Assembly (NCBI RefSeq): GCF_000576635.1
Contig: NZ_AVFL01000006.1
Span: 124,001 to 188,000, forward strand
Reading direction: 5' to 3'
DNA from: Skermanella stibiiresistens SB22
Lineage (GTDB): Bacteria > Pseudomonadota > Alphaproteobacteria > Azospirillales > Azospirillaceae
Length of the DNA: 64,000 bases
The first letter of the stretch is position 1. The number at the start of each line of letters is the position of its first letter. The position numbers and the translations under genes are program-made. Shown here in pieces: positions 45,433 to 54,129 of this stretch. The notes under the pieces are model-generated. The model made no database searches. It worked only from the letters and a program-made list of their open reading frames with translations, and was not told the DNA's origin.

Positions 45433-46695
45433 TCAGTGCAGGTTCGGCTGGGCGCCGACCCCTTTCTCATCAATCAAGTGTCCGGTGGCGAAACGGTCCA
45501 GCCGGTAGGCGGCGGCGACGGGGTGCGGCTCGTCGCGGGCGATCAGGTGGGCGAAGCACCAGCCGGCGGCCGGCGTCGCCTTGAACCCGCCATAGCACCA
45601 GCCGGTGTTGAGGTAGAGACCGGGGATGGGGGCCCGGTCGATGATCGGGCTGCCGTCCATCGACATGTCCACCACGCCGCCCCAGCTCCGCAGGACGCGG
45701 AGGCGTCCAATCGAGGGCATCAAGGCCATGCCGCCCTCGCAGACGTCCTCGACCGTCGGCAGGTTGCCGCGCTGGGCGTAGGAGTTGTAGCCGTCGATGT
45801 CGCCGCCGAACACCAGTCCTCCCTTGTCCGACTGGCTGATGTAGAAGTGCCCGGCGCCAAAGGTTACGACGCCGGGTACCAGCGGCTTGATCCCCTCGGA
45901 GACGAAGGCTTGCAGCACGTGTGATTCGATCGGCAGTCGCAAGCTCGCCAGCGCCGCGACGCGGGACGAGCTACCGGCGACGGAGAGCCCGACCTTGCCC
46001 GCCCGGATGGCGCCGCGCGTGGTCTCGACGCCGGTGATCTTGCCACCCTCCTGGCCACCCTCCCGGAGGAAGCCGGTGACCTCGGCGTTTTGGATGATGT
46101 CGACGCCCTGCTGGTCCGCCGCCCTGGCGTAGCCCCAGACCACGCCGTCGTGGCGGGCGGTGCCGCCGCGCCGTTGCAGCAGGCCGCCCTGGATCGGGAA
46201 GCGGGCGTTGTCGAAATCGGCCAGCGGTAGCAGGGCCCTGACTTGGTCGAGGTCGAGCAGTTCGGCGTCGACGCCGTGCAGGCGCATGGCGTTGCCGCGT
46301 CGGGCATAGGCGTCGCGCTGGGCATCGGAGTGGTACAGGTTCAGCACGCCGCGTTGGCTGACCATGGTGTTGTAGTTCAGCTCCCGCTCCATCCCCTCCC
46401 ACAGCTTCATGGACCATTCGTAGAAGGGGATGTTGCCCGGCAGCCCATAGTTGGAGCGGATGATGGTGGTGTTGCGCCCGGCGTTGCCCGATCCGATCCA
46501 GCCCCGCTCGACCACCGCCACGTTCCGGATGCCGTGTTCCTTGGCGAGGTAGTGGGCGGTCGCCAGCCCGTGCCCTCCCCCGCCGACGATGACCACGTCA
46601 TAGGCTGGCTTGGGTTCGGCGTCGCGCCACGCCGGCCGCCATAGCGTCTGGCCCGCGATGGCGTTGGCGATCACGGAGAGGATCGAATACCGCAT
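45433..46695 (-). CDS. mgdA: N-methylglutamate dehydrogenase subunit A (SoxB/sarcosine oxidase beta-like)
   Basis: A 420-residue flavoprotein of the DAO/SoxB family. The FAD Rossmann motif is DVVIVGGGGHGLATAHYLAK, with ERGWIGSGNAGRNTTIIRSN close behind, and the C-terminal GWCYGGFKATPAAGWCFAHL closes the substrate site. Length matches SoxB (about 410). It is the first subunit in the order A-B-C-D, 22 bp after gmaS. Substrate is most likely N-methyl-L-glutamate, given its neighbours. Confidence 0.92.
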   Translation of the reverse strand: MRYSILSVIANAIAGQTLWRPAWRDAEPKPAYDVVIVGGGGHGLATAHYLAKEHGIRNVAVVERGWIGSGNAGRNTTIIRSNYGLPGNIPFYEWSMKLWEGMERELNYNTMVSQRGVLNLYHSDAQRDAYARRGNAMRLHGVDAELLDLDQVRALLPLADFDNARFPIQGGLLQRRGGTARHDGVVWGYARAADQQGVDIIQNAEVTGFLREGGQEGGKITGVETTRGAIRAGKVGLSVAGSSSRVAALASLRLPIESHVLQAFVSEGIKPLVPGVVTFGAGHFYISQSDKGGLVFGGDIDGYNSYAQRGNLPTVEDVCEGGMALMPSIGRLRVLRSWGGVVDMSMDGSPIIDRAPIPGLYLNTGWCYGGFKATPAAGWCFAHLIARDEPHPVAAAYRLDRFATGHLIDEKGVGAQPNLH

Positions 46696-46717
46696 GGTCC
46701 CGTTCGGAGTTGGAGGC

Positions 46718-48019
46718 TCAGCAGTCGAGCGTGTTGTCGATTTCCCATTGCGTCAGGTGGCGGGAATAGGAGTTCCATTCCGTCTCCTTAAGCCTCAGGA
46801 AGCTTGAGATCAACCTGTCGCCCAGCGCGCCGCGCAGCACCTCGGAGCGCTCCAGTCCGCGCAGCGCGTCCAGCAGGTTGAGCGGCAGCTTGCGCGCGTC
46901 GGTGACGGTGTGGCCGTCGGTGTACATGTTGATGTCGAGCCGTTTGCCCGGATCGAGCCGGTTGGCGATGCCATCCAGGCCGGCGGCGAGCACGGCCGCC
47001 GGCAGCAGGTAGGGGTTGGCGGCGCCATCGGGCAGCCGGAACTCGAACCGGTCGCCACCGGGGATGCGGATCATGTGGGTCCGGTTGTTGCCGGAATAGG
47101 TCACCGTGTTGGGCGACCAGGTTGCGCCGGAGACAGTGACCGGCGCGTTGATCCGCTTATACGAATTGACCGTCGGATTGGTGATCGCGCACAACGCCGT
47201 CGCCTCGTTCAGCACGCCGGCGATGAACTGGTAGCCCAGCCGTGACAGGCCCAGCTCGCCCTCTGCGTCGCTGAACAGGTTCTGGCCGTCCCGCCACAGC
47301 GACAGGTGGACATGGCAGCCGCTGCCGGTCAGCTGGGGAAACGGCTTGGGCATGAAGGTGGCGCGGAAGCCATGCTTCTCGGCGATGGCGCGGGTCATGT
47401 ATTTGAAGAAGGCGTGGCGGTCGGCGGTGACGAGGGCATCGTCATACTCCCAGTTCATCTCGAACTGGCCGGTCGCGTCCTCATGATCGCTCTGATACGG
47501 GTTCCAGCCCAGTGACGACATGGCCTCGGAGATTTCCGCGATGACGTCGAACCGCCGCATCAGCGCCTGCTGGTCGTAGCACGGCTTGGTCGCGGTGTCG
47601 GCGCTGTCGGACACGGTCTTGCCGTCCAGCGTGGTCAGGAAGAACTCGCACTCGACCCCGGTCCGCAGCTGGTACCCCTGCCCCGCCGCCGCGGCCATCA
47701 CGCGCTTCAGGGTGTTGCGCGGCCCCTGCTCGACCGGCTCCCCGTCCATCCACAGGTCGGCGGCGAGCCAGCCGACCTCCGGCTTCCAAGGCAGCTGGAT
47801 CAGGCTGTCGGGATCGGGCATCGCCAGCAGGTCGCTGTCGGCCGGTGACATGTCGAGCCAGGTGGCGAAGCCGGCGAACCCCGCCCCGCCCTTGACCATG
47901 CCGCCGATGGCGGCCGCTGGCACCAGCTTGGCCCGCTGCGCCCCGAACAGGTCCGTGTAGGACACCAGGAAGAACTTGATACCGCGCTCCTTGGCGGCCT
48001 CCGTGAGATCGATCGACAT
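46718..48019 (-). CDS. gmaS: Gamma-glutamylmethylamide synthetase (glutamine-synthetase-like)
   Basis: ATP-dependent ligation of methylamine to glutamate. The 433-residue protein has the glutamine synthetase catalytic blocks GVECEFFL, HEDATGQFEMNWEYDDAL, GSGCHVHLSLW and NRTHMIRIPGGDRFEFRLPD. The size and RGIKFFLVSYTDLFGAQRAK start are those of GmaS/GlnT-like enzymes rather than GlnA. It lies between mgsC and mgdA in the N-methylglutamate operon, which fixes the assignment. Start ATG 48019. Confidence 0.93.
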   Translation of the reverse strand: MSIDLTEAAKERGIKFFLVSYTDLFGAQRAKLVPAAAIGGMVKGGAGFAGFATWLDMSPADSDLLAMPDPDSLIQLPWKPEVGWLAADLWMDGEPVEQGPRNTLKRVMAAAAGQGYQLRTGVECEFFLTTLDGKTVSDSADTATKPCYDQQALMRRFDVIAEISEAMSSLGWNPYQSDHEDATGQFEMNWEYDDALVTADRHAFFKYMTRAIAEKHGFRATFMPKPFPQLTGSGCHVHLSLWRDGQNLFSDAEGELGLSRLGYQFIAGVLNEATALCAITNPTVNSYKRINAPVTVSGATWSPNTVTYSGNNRTHMIRIPGGDRFEFRLPDGAANPYLLPAAVLAAGLDGIANRLDPGKRLDINMYTDGHTVTDARKLPLNLLDALRGLERSEVLRGALGDRLISSFLRLKETEWNSYSRHLTQWEIDNTLDC

Positions 48020-48128
48020 GAGGTTCCCCGTATCTGATGACGCCTGAACATTCGGCTTTCGGTGGCCCGCTCTGGTGGCGCTTTTCTTATCGTTGTCGTC
48101 TCGTCGTCCCCCGGTGCCGGGTCCCGTC

Positions 48129-49472
48129 TCAGAAGGGACCGCGTCCCGGTATCCAGTCCGTGCCGGCCAGCGGCACGCCCGCCATGGCGGCGGCCTCGAT
48201 GCTCAAGGCCACCAGATCCTCCGGCTCCAAATTGTGGACGTGGCTCTTGCCGCAGGCCCGCGCGATGGTCTGGGCCTCCAGCGCCATCACCGACAGGTAG
48301 TTGGCCAGCCGGCGCCCTGCCCTCTCCGGGTCCAGGCGGGCAGCCAGTTCCGGCCGCTGCGTCGTGATGCCGGCGGGATCGTTGCCCTCGTGCCAGTCGT
48401 CGTAGGCGCCGGGGACGGTGCCCAACTCCGCGTAATCATCGGCGTAGGCCGGATCGTTGTCGCCCAACGCCACCAGCGCCGCCGTGCCGATCGCGACGGC
48501 GTCGGCGCCCAGGGCCAGGCATTTGGCGACGTCGGCGCCGTTGCGGATGCCGCCGGAGATGATCAGCTGGACCTTGCGGTGCATGCCGAGGTCCTGGAGC
48601 GCCTTGACCGCCGGGCGGATCGCCGCCAGCGTCGGGATGCCGACATTCTCGATGAAGACTTCCTGGGTCGCCGCCGTGCCACCCTGCATGCCGTCGAGCA
48701 CCACCACGTCGGCACCCGCCTTGACCGCCAGGGCGATGTCGTAATACGGGCGGGCGGCGCCGACCTTGACGTAGATCGGCTTTTCCCAGTCGGTGATCTC
48801 GCGCAGCTCCAGGATCTTGATCTCCAGGTCGTCCGGTCCCGTCCAGTCCGGATGGCGGCAGGCGGAACGCTGGTCGATGCCTTCCGGCAGCGTCCGCATG
48901 GCGGCGACCCGGGGCGAGATCTTCTGGCCGAGCAGCATGCCGCCGCCGCCCGGCTTGGCCCCCTGCCCTATCACGATCTCGATCGCGTCGGCTTTGCGTA
49001 GATCGTCGGGGTTCATGCCGTAGCGCGACGGCAGGTACTGGTAGACCAGCTTGGTCGAGTGGCCGCGCTCCTCCGCCGTCATGCCGCCGTCGCCGGTGGT
49101 GGTCGACGTGCCCATGGCGGAGGCGCCGCGCCCCAGGGCCTCCTTGGCCTGCGCCGACAGCGACCCGAAGCTCATCCCCGCGATGGTGATCGGGATCTTG
49201 AGGTCGATCGGCTTGCTGGCGAAGCGCGAACCCAGCACGACATCGGTGCCGCACCGCTCGCGATAGCCTTCCAGCGGGTAGCGGCTGACCGAGGCGCCCA
49301 GAAACAGCAGGTCGTCGAAATGTGGCACCTTGCGCTTGGCGCCGCCGCCCCGGATGTCATAGATGCCGGTCGCGGCCGCGCGCCGGATTTCCGACAGGGT
49401 GTAATCGTCGAAGGTCGCCGACTTGCGGGGGACCGTATGGGGACTGGGGCGCGGGATCCGATCTTGGGTCAT
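48129..49472 (-). CDS. mgsC: N-methylglutamate synthase subunit C (FMN-binding glutamate synthase-like)
   Basis: A 447-residue TIM-barrel of the glutamate synthase FMN domain class. Typical blocks are IAGMSFGSLSAQAKEALGRG, STTTGDGGMTAEERGHSTKL and GQGAKPGGGGMLLGQKIS. ADVVVLDGMQGGTAATQEVF and IISGGIRNGADVAKCLALGA follow. It condenses the methylamine nitrogen onto 2-oxoglutarate with MgsA and MgsB. It begins 15 bp after mgsB and leaves 109 bp before gmaS, the largest gap in the operon. Ordinary glutamate synthase is ruled out by the split subunits. Confidence 0.92.
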   Translation of the reverse strand: MTQDRIPRPSPHTVPRKSATFDDYTLSEIRRAAATGIYDIRGGGAKRKVPHFDDLLFLGASVSRYPLEGYRERCGTDVVLGSRFASKPIDLKIPITIAGMSFGSLSAQAKEALGRGASAMGTSTTTGDGGMTAEERGHSTKLVYQYLPSRYGMNPDDLRKADAIEIVIGQGAKPGGGGMLLGQKISPRVAAMRTLPEGIDQRSACRHPDWTGPDDLEIKILELREITDWEKPIYVKVGAARPYYDIALAVKAGADVVVLDGMQGGTAATQEVFIENVGIPTLAAIRPAVKALQDLGMHRKVQLIISGGIRNGADVAKCLALGADAVAIGTAALVALGDNDPAYADDYAELGTVPGAYDDWHEGNDPAGITTQRPELAARLDPERAGRRLANYLSVMALEAQTIARACGKSHVHNLEPEDLVALSIEAAAMAGVPLAGTDWIPGRGPF

Positions 49473-49487
49473 GACTGGCCGATCGCG

Positions 49488-50183
49488 TCAGTAAACGTTG
49501 TCGATGTGGAAGTTGTAGAGCTGGCGGGCGGAGCCGTAGCGGCGGAACTCCGCGACATCGACGGTCCCGGCGAGACCGGCGGCCTCCAGGCGGGCGCCCA
49601 GTTCCGCGCGGTGTTCGTCGCGCATCTCCTTCTCGACGCAGTCGGCCCCGAGGCTCGCCACGGAACCGCGCACGAACAGGCGCGCCTCGTAGAGGCTGTC
49701 GCCCAGCGCCTCGCCAGCGTCGCCCAGCACGGTCAGCGTCCCCGCCTGCCCCATGAAGGCCGACATGTGGCCGATCGAGCCTTTGACCACGATATCGATG
49801 CCCTTCATCGAGATGCCGCATCGGGCGGAGGCGTTGCCGTCGATCACCAGCATGCCGCCATGGGCGGTTGCACCCGCCGCCTGGCTGGCGTCGCCCCGGA
49901 CATGGACGAGACCCGACATCATGTTCTCCGCGACGCCGACACCGGCGTTGCCGTTGACGATGACGGTCGCGAGCTTGTTCATGCCGGCACAGTAGTATCC
50001 TACATGACCATCTATTTCAACTTTAACGGGTGCATCCAGGCCTGCGGCCAAGGCGTGTCCGCCCCTTGGGTTCAGCACGCGCCAGTATCGCTGGTTGGTA
50101 TCGGGAGCCAGCCGATGCAGCGCCTGATTCAGCTGGCGGAGCGTGGTGGACGCGAGATCTATCGTCAAATCCTGCGCTGTCAC
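49488..50183 (-). CDS. mgsB: N-methylglutamate synthase subunit B (GltB C-terminal, GXGXG-repeat domain)
   Basis: A 231-residue right-handed beta-helix related to the C-terminal domain of glutamate synthase. Repeated GxxxG-type turns are seen at VEIDGHVGYYCAGMNKLATV, GDASQAAGATAHGGMLVIDG and KGSIGHMSAFMGQAGTLTVL. The GTG at 50183 overlaps mgsA's stop as GTGA and has GGGAG 8 bases upstream. An ATG at 50198 is the alternative start. It couples the amidotransferase and FMN subunits. Confidence 0.88.
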   Translation of the reverse strand: MTAQDLTIDLASTTLRQLNQALHRLAPDTNQRYWRVLNPRGGHALAAGLDAPVKVEIDGHVGYYCAGMNKLATVIVNGNAGVGVAENMMSGLVHVRGDASQAAGATAHGGMLVIDGNASARCGISMKGIDIVVKGSIGHMSAFMGQAGTLTVLGDAGEALGDSLYEARLFVRGSVASLGADCVEKEMRDEHRAELGARLEAAGLAGTVDVAEFRRYGSARQLYNFHIDNVY

Positions 50184-51079
50184 GCGGCGCGCTCCCATGA
50201 ATAGACGGTGGCTGGTTCCGGTTCCCAGACACGGGCACGGGCGATCCCGGGCAGATCGGCCAGGGCGCGGTACTCGGATCCGAACGCGACATAATCGTCG
50301 GTTTCAGCCATGACGGCGGGTTTGCACGAGATCGGGTCGCGCAGGACCGCGAAACCGGACTCGGTACCGACCACGAAGGTGTAGAAGCCGTCGAGCGTGT
50401 CGAGCGACGATGTCAGGGCCCGCTTCAGGCTGTCGCCCTGCCGCAGCCGCCACGTCAGATAACCGGCGGCGACCTCGCTGTCATTGTCGGTGCCAAACGC
50501 GACGCCGTCGCGGCGCAAGGTCCGGCGCAGGCTGTTGTGGTTGGACAGTGACCCGTTATGGACCAGGCATTGGTCGCGTCCGGTCGAGAACGGATGGGCG
50601 CCCGCCGTCGTGATGGCGGACTCGGTCGCCATCCGGGTGTGGCCGACGCCGTGGGTGCCAGCCATGCTGGACAAGTCGAAACGGCGGGCGACATCCGCCG
50701 GCTGGCCGACCTCCTTGTAGATCTCCATCCGTGCGCCGGTGCCGACGACGGTGACCAGGGGGTAGCCCTGGCCGAGCGCGTCGCGCAGAGCGGTTTCCCG
50801 CTCGGCCGGAACCTCGAGGATGGCGTGGCTCGACCGGATCGTGACGCCGACCTTGGTTCCGACCTGCCCTTCCAGGGTGGCCGCGATGGCTTGGAAATCG
50901 GCGCCGCCAGGGGCGTGCAGCGACAGCTTGACCCTGTCGGAACGACCGTCGCCGTAAACCGCGAAGCCGGCGCTGTCCGGACCGCGGTCGCTCATGACCT
51001 CGAGCATCGTCGCCAGCAGGGCGCCGAGTTCAGGCTCGAGTTTCGGGGATTTGATGAATAGTCCGACGATGCCGCACAT
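50180..51079 (-). CDS. mgsA: N-methylglutamate synthase subunit A (class II glutamine amidotransferase-like)
   Basis: A 299-residue Ntn amidotransferase. The start at ATG 51079 leaves the family MCGIVGLFIKSP, so Cys2 becomes the N-terminal nucleophile. MSDRGPDSAGFAVYGD, GHTRMATES, HNGSLSNHNSLRR and GTDNDSEVAAGY are the GlnA-site motifs. It heads the mgsABC-gmaS-mgdABCD operon, 108 bp after the XRE-cupin regulator gene in the same direction. In-frame sequence upstream to 51142 lies across the presumed promoter and is excluded. Confidence 0.93.
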   Translation of the reverse strand: MCGIVGLFIKSPKLEPELGALLATMLEVMSDRGPDSAGFAVYGDGRSDRVKLSLHAPGGADFQAIAATLEGQVGTKVGVTIRSSHAILEVPAERETALRDALGQGYPLVTVVGTGARMEIYKEVGQPADVARRFDLSSMAGTHGVGHTRMATESAITTAGAHPFSTGRDQCLVHNGSLSNHNSLRRTLRRDGVAFGTDNDSEVAAGYLTWRLRQGDSLKRALTSSLDTLDGFYTFVVGTESGFAVLRDPISCKPAVMAETDDYVAFGSEYRALADLPGIARARVWEPEPATVYSWERAA

Positions 51080-51153
51080 GCGGGGCTCCCGGCTCGAATG
51101 ATTCGTGCGGATCATGTAAACCGGGCTAAAACCACCTGTCAACTAACAAGAAC

Positions 51154-51178
51154 AAGATTTTCGTATCAGGAAAATCTT
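51154..51178. promoter_or_regulatory. Inverted repeat between the regulator gene and mgsA
   Basis: AAGATTTTC (51154-51162) and GAAAATCTT (51170-51178) are perfect 9-base complements around GTATCAG. Read on the minus strand, the stem is followed by GTTCTTGTT, which could be a weak terminator of the regulator gene. Its position 75 bp upstream of mgsA also fits an operator for the XRE-cupin protein. Confidence 0.5.
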
Positions 51179-51187
51179 CGATAAGGC

Positions 51188-51841
51188 TCAATCGATGTCG
51201 CTGGGAAAGATGATAATCGACAGGTAAGTGGCCGGCAGGGAGGTCAGACCTTCCGGTCCATGGGCCGCTCCGCTATCGAACAGCAGCGAATCCCCCGGAC
51301 TGAGCCTGAAACTGCGGTCGCCATGCCGGTAGACGATCTCACCCGACAGCATGTGGATGAACTCGACGCCGGCGTGGCGGAAAGCCGTGTAAGGTGTCGC
51401 ATCCTCCTTCAGCGTGATCAGGTAGGGCTCAACCCCGACCTTGCCGCCCAGCGTGTGACCGAGAAGCTCGTACTTGTGGCCCACCTTGGTGCCGCGGCGT
51501 TCGATCATGACGCCCTGCCCCGCCCGGACGTAGGAACAGCCGCTCTTTTCCTCGAACGAGGCGAACAGTGCCGAGATCGGCACGTTGAGCGCCGCCGCGA
51601 TCGATTGGAGAGTGCCAAGCGATGGGGAGATCTGGCCGTTCTCGATCTTGGACAGCATGCCCTTGGAGATCGCGGCGCTGGCCGCGAGTTCCGACGCGGT
51701 GAGGTCGAATTGCCGCCTCATCGACCGGATTTGCGAGCCGAGCGCCTGCTCCAGCGTGCGGACGGGAGCGTCCGGAGCGCTGGAGCCGGTCGTCAATCCG
51801 TCGGCGGCGTCGCCGCCCTGTTCGGTGGTCTCGTCGGTCAT
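51188..51841 (-). CDS. XRE-family regulator with C-terminal cupin domain
   Basis: A 217-residue regulator. The HTH (about residues 35-92: LTASELAASAAISKGMLSKI, then GQISPSLGTLQSIAAAL) is joined to a cupin sensor (about 135-210: GVEFIHMLSGEIVYRHGDRS, SPGDSLLFDSGAAHG). PuuR and related proteins with this layout sense amines or amino acids. It lies directly upstream of the methylamine operon in the same orientation, so control of mgsA-mgdD by methylamine or N-methylglutamate is likely but not shown. Confidence 0.9.
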   Translation of the reverse strand: MTDETTEQGGDAADGLTTGSSAPDAPVRTLEQALGSQIRSMRRQFDLTASELAASAAISKGMLSKIENGQISPSLGTLQSIAAALNVPISALFASFEEKSGCSYVRAGQGVMIERRGTKVGHKYELLGHTLGGKVGVEPYLITLKEDATPYTAFRHAGVEFIHMLSGEIVYRHGDRSFRLSPGDSLLFDSGAAHGPEGLTSLPATYLSIIIFPSDID

Positions 51842-51847
51842 TGAAAG

Positions 51848-52204
51848 TCACCGCCTTCCCGATCGGGGTCCTTGCTCGTCGTCACCGGCGCCAAGCCTAT
51901 CGCCATCTCCCTCCAGCAGGCGAATGCTGTTCTCGACCTTGATCAAGGCTTGACGCAGGCGCTCCCGTCGCGCCTCGAGGCGACGGAGATCCAGGTTGTC
52001 CTGGCACGGCTTCGATGCTCTGAGCGAACGCTTGAAATCGATGATGTTCTCGCACCCGATATCGGGACGTACGATGCCGGATTGCCGGGCCCGTTTCATC
52101 TCCTCGACCGTCAGGGTCGTCAACTGATAGGCCACCGAGTAGGAGGGGGGGATTTCCTCCTCGACCAGCTTGCGTTCCTCGACCGCCTTCGCGATGGCTA
52201 TCAT
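51848..52204 (-). CDS. Hypothetical protein paired with a parA remnant
   Basis: A 118-residue protein I do not recognise. It begins MIAIAKAVEERKLVEEEIPP. A helical middle (SYSVAYQLTTLTVEEMKRAR, GIVRPDIG) leads to a basic coiled segment (LDLRRLEARRERLRQALIKV) and an acidic tail. ATG 52204 overlaps the parA-like stop as ATGA, so it was probably the partner in a partition-like pair. Longer in-frame sequence upstream lies within the parA fragment in another phase and is excluded. Confidence 0.55.
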   Translation of the reverse strand: MIAIAKAVEERKLVEEEIPPSYSVAYQLTTLTVEEMKRARQSGIVRPDIGCENIIDFKRSLRASKPCQDNLDLRRLEARRERLRQALIKVENSIRLLEGDGDRLGAGDDEQGPRSGRR

Positions 52205-52707
52205 CGGCGGCCCTCCTTGAGCGACAACTTCTTGGCATCCCGGAACGCCACCGTACCACGCTTGACCCGGTTCATGACGAAGGCGGCCTCCTTGCCATAA
52301 TGCTTCATGACGCCCATCCAGGGTATGGACGAGCGCCGGGCGTCGAAAGACATGCCGGTGGGCAGGAGCATGAAATCGGCCAAACCGATCGGTTGGATGA
52401 CGGCGTCCCGGTGGGCCTGGACCGCGTTCGGTGTGTCGATCACCACCAGATCGCACCCGGTGAGCTTTTCGATCTCGTCGGGTGCGTCGTTGATGTCGAT
52501 GGCGTGATAGTCGAGTTTGGCCAGACCCTCATGATTGGCTCCCTCCCTCAGGGTTACATCAAAAAAGAGGCGTTGAACAGGGATTGGACGGGCAGGAGGG
52601 CGACCAGTCTCACGACCCCGTTTACCTGGTAAACGACATCCGACAATGTCACCGCTCCGAACCGATGCTGAAGTGGGATCGTGAAGAGTGACGGTCATCA
52701 ACGTCAC
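52201..52707 (-). pseudogene. 5'-truncated ParA/MinD-like ATPase fragment
   Basis: The frame encodes only the second half of a ParA-type ATPase: LTGCDLVVIDTPNAVQAHRD, ADFMLLPTGMSFDARRSSIP, AFVMNRVKRGTVAFRDAKKL. No Walker A KGGVGKT is present, and the first 50 residues look unrelated. The upstream region 52708-52890 is unusually AT-rich and holds no rest of the gene. It is probably a remnant cut by rearrangement. The downstream hypothetical gene still overlaps its stop. Confidence 0.65.
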
Positions 52708-52890
52708 TTTTCATTAATCGCAACCCTGCTTCCAGATATACCTCCAAATAATTTTAGTTGAATTGAATTGACTTTTGCGGATTTATTTCTTTAGCGTACG
52801 TGCCGGGTTCTTCCGTAGTCCATGCCTTTCAGAAGCTGGATTAAGCCATGATCGGAGAACCTGACGGATGGCATTTTCCGGGAGGAAACG

Positions 52891-54129
52891 GTGCGAGACG
52901 ATATCGGACTTTTCTGCCCGCCATCCCTCGGAACGACCGATATCCGTGTCGAGGTCGTCGATGTGGACGAATTCGCGCAAGCCGGAGACGCGTGGCGCGA
53001 CTTGGTTTCCCGCACGGCGGTGCCGAACGTCTTCATGGAGCCGGCGGTGGTACTGGCTCTGGATCGCTCCACCGGCATCGATATTCGGGTTCTCATGGCT
53101 TGGCATGTCACCGCCGGTGATATGGGCGGTGACAAACCGCCGCGTCTTCTGGGCGTCTGGGTCGTCACGGTGGGGCGTTCCCCATCTGGTCTTCCGATCC
53201 GCATCCTCAAATCGCCAATCAGCAAGTATGCCTATTTCGGCGCGCCTGTCGTTGATACCGAGTATGCCAGTGCGGTCTTCACCGCCCTGTTCGACAGGAT
53301 CGCCCTCGATCCGAAGCTGCCAAAGCTCTTGTTGGCGGGCGACATGATGGATGAGGGACCATTGGCCGACGCGCTGCGGGGCGCGCTAGCCGCCCGTGGT
53401 TCCCGGGCGGTGGTCATCGAGCGCCGGAAGAGGGCCAAGCTGCAATCGGATCTCACCGGATCAAGCTACCTCGGTCGGTCACTTTCGGGGAACCGGCGCA
53501 GAAGGTACCAGCAATTGCGGAAGCGTCTGGCTTTGATGGGCGCGGTCACGACGACAAGTCATCGCTCCTCCAATGAGGTTCGCTCCGCGTTCGAGGACTT
53601 CCTGCTCCTCGAAGCGTCGGGCTGGAAGGGAAAACGTCGCAGCGCGATCCTCAACGATGCGAAATCGACCGCTTTCGCGCGCGCCATGATCGCGGATCTC
53701 GCGGAGGCTGATCTGGTCGCCATTCATGCCTTGCGCCTTGACGGACGCGCCATCGCCATGAGCGTGGAGTTGCGATCCGGCGCGGCCTGCTTCGCTTGGC
53801 GGATATCCTTCGACGAGAGCTTGCGCCAGTTCGCTCCGGGGATTCTCCTGCTCCACGAAGTTACCGTCGCTCTTCTCGATGATCGCTCGATCGTCGTCAC
53901 CGACTCCTGTAATCATCGGGATGTCGGTTTTGTGGCGGACTGCTGGGCGGAACGGTTGAGCATAGTCGATCTCCTGATCGACACCAGGCCCGCGAGAGCG
54001 GCGATGATCGAGACCGTCGGAGGCGCCGAGCGGCTGCGTCGGCGTGCGAGGGAAAACGCGAAGTCCCTCTATAAGGCGGCCAAGCGATGGGGCGCGTCAG
54101 TGTACAAGGGGCACGCGCGAGGGAGTTGA
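52891..54129 (+). CDS. GNAT/BioF2-like (CelD-type) acyltransferase
   Basis: A 412-residue cytoplasmic protein with the CelD/FemAB-like GNAT fold. An N-terminal domain (LGVWVVTVGRSPSGLPIRIL) precedes RSLSGNRRRRYQQLRKRLAL. The acyl-CoA-binding half shows FLLLEASGWKGKRRSAIL, IHALRLDGRAIAMSVELRSG and YKSL-like C-terminal FDESLRQFAPGILLLHEV. Start GTG 52891 has GGAGG 5 bases upstream. Such genes often serve envelope polysaccharide modification, but no such genes are nearby. Its 3' end abuts the IS256 remnant, so its last residues may come from the insertion. Confidence 0.75.
   Translation: MRDDIGLFCPPSLGTTDIRVEVVDVDEFAQAGDAWRDLVSRTAVPNVFMEPAVVLALDRSTGIDIRVLMAWHVTAGDMGGDKPPRLLGVWVVTVGRSPSGLPIRILKSPISKYAYFGAPVVDTEYASAVFTALFDRIALDPKLPKLLLAGDMMDEGPLADALRGALAARGSRAVVIERRKRAKLQSDLTGSSYLGRSLSGNRRRRYQQLRKRLALMGAVTTTSHRSSNEVRSAFEDFLLLEASGWKGKRRSAILNDAKSTAFARAMIADLAEADLVAIHALRLDGRAIAMSVELRSGAACFAWRISFDESLRQFAPGILLLHEVTVALLDDRSIVVTDSCNHRDVGFVADCWAERLSIVDLLIDTRPARAAMIETVGGAERLRRRARENAKSLYKAAKRWGASVYKGHARGS

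Noticed and set aside
41712-46695. Annotation as heterotetrameric sarcosine oxidase
   Set aside because: The subunits are homologous, but contiguity with gmaS and mgsABC points to N-methylglutamate dehydrogenase.
52768-52796. TTGACT-type -35 element in the AT-rich gap before the acyltransferase
   Set aside because: No acceptable -10 element lies at 16-18 bases, so it was not listed as a promoter.
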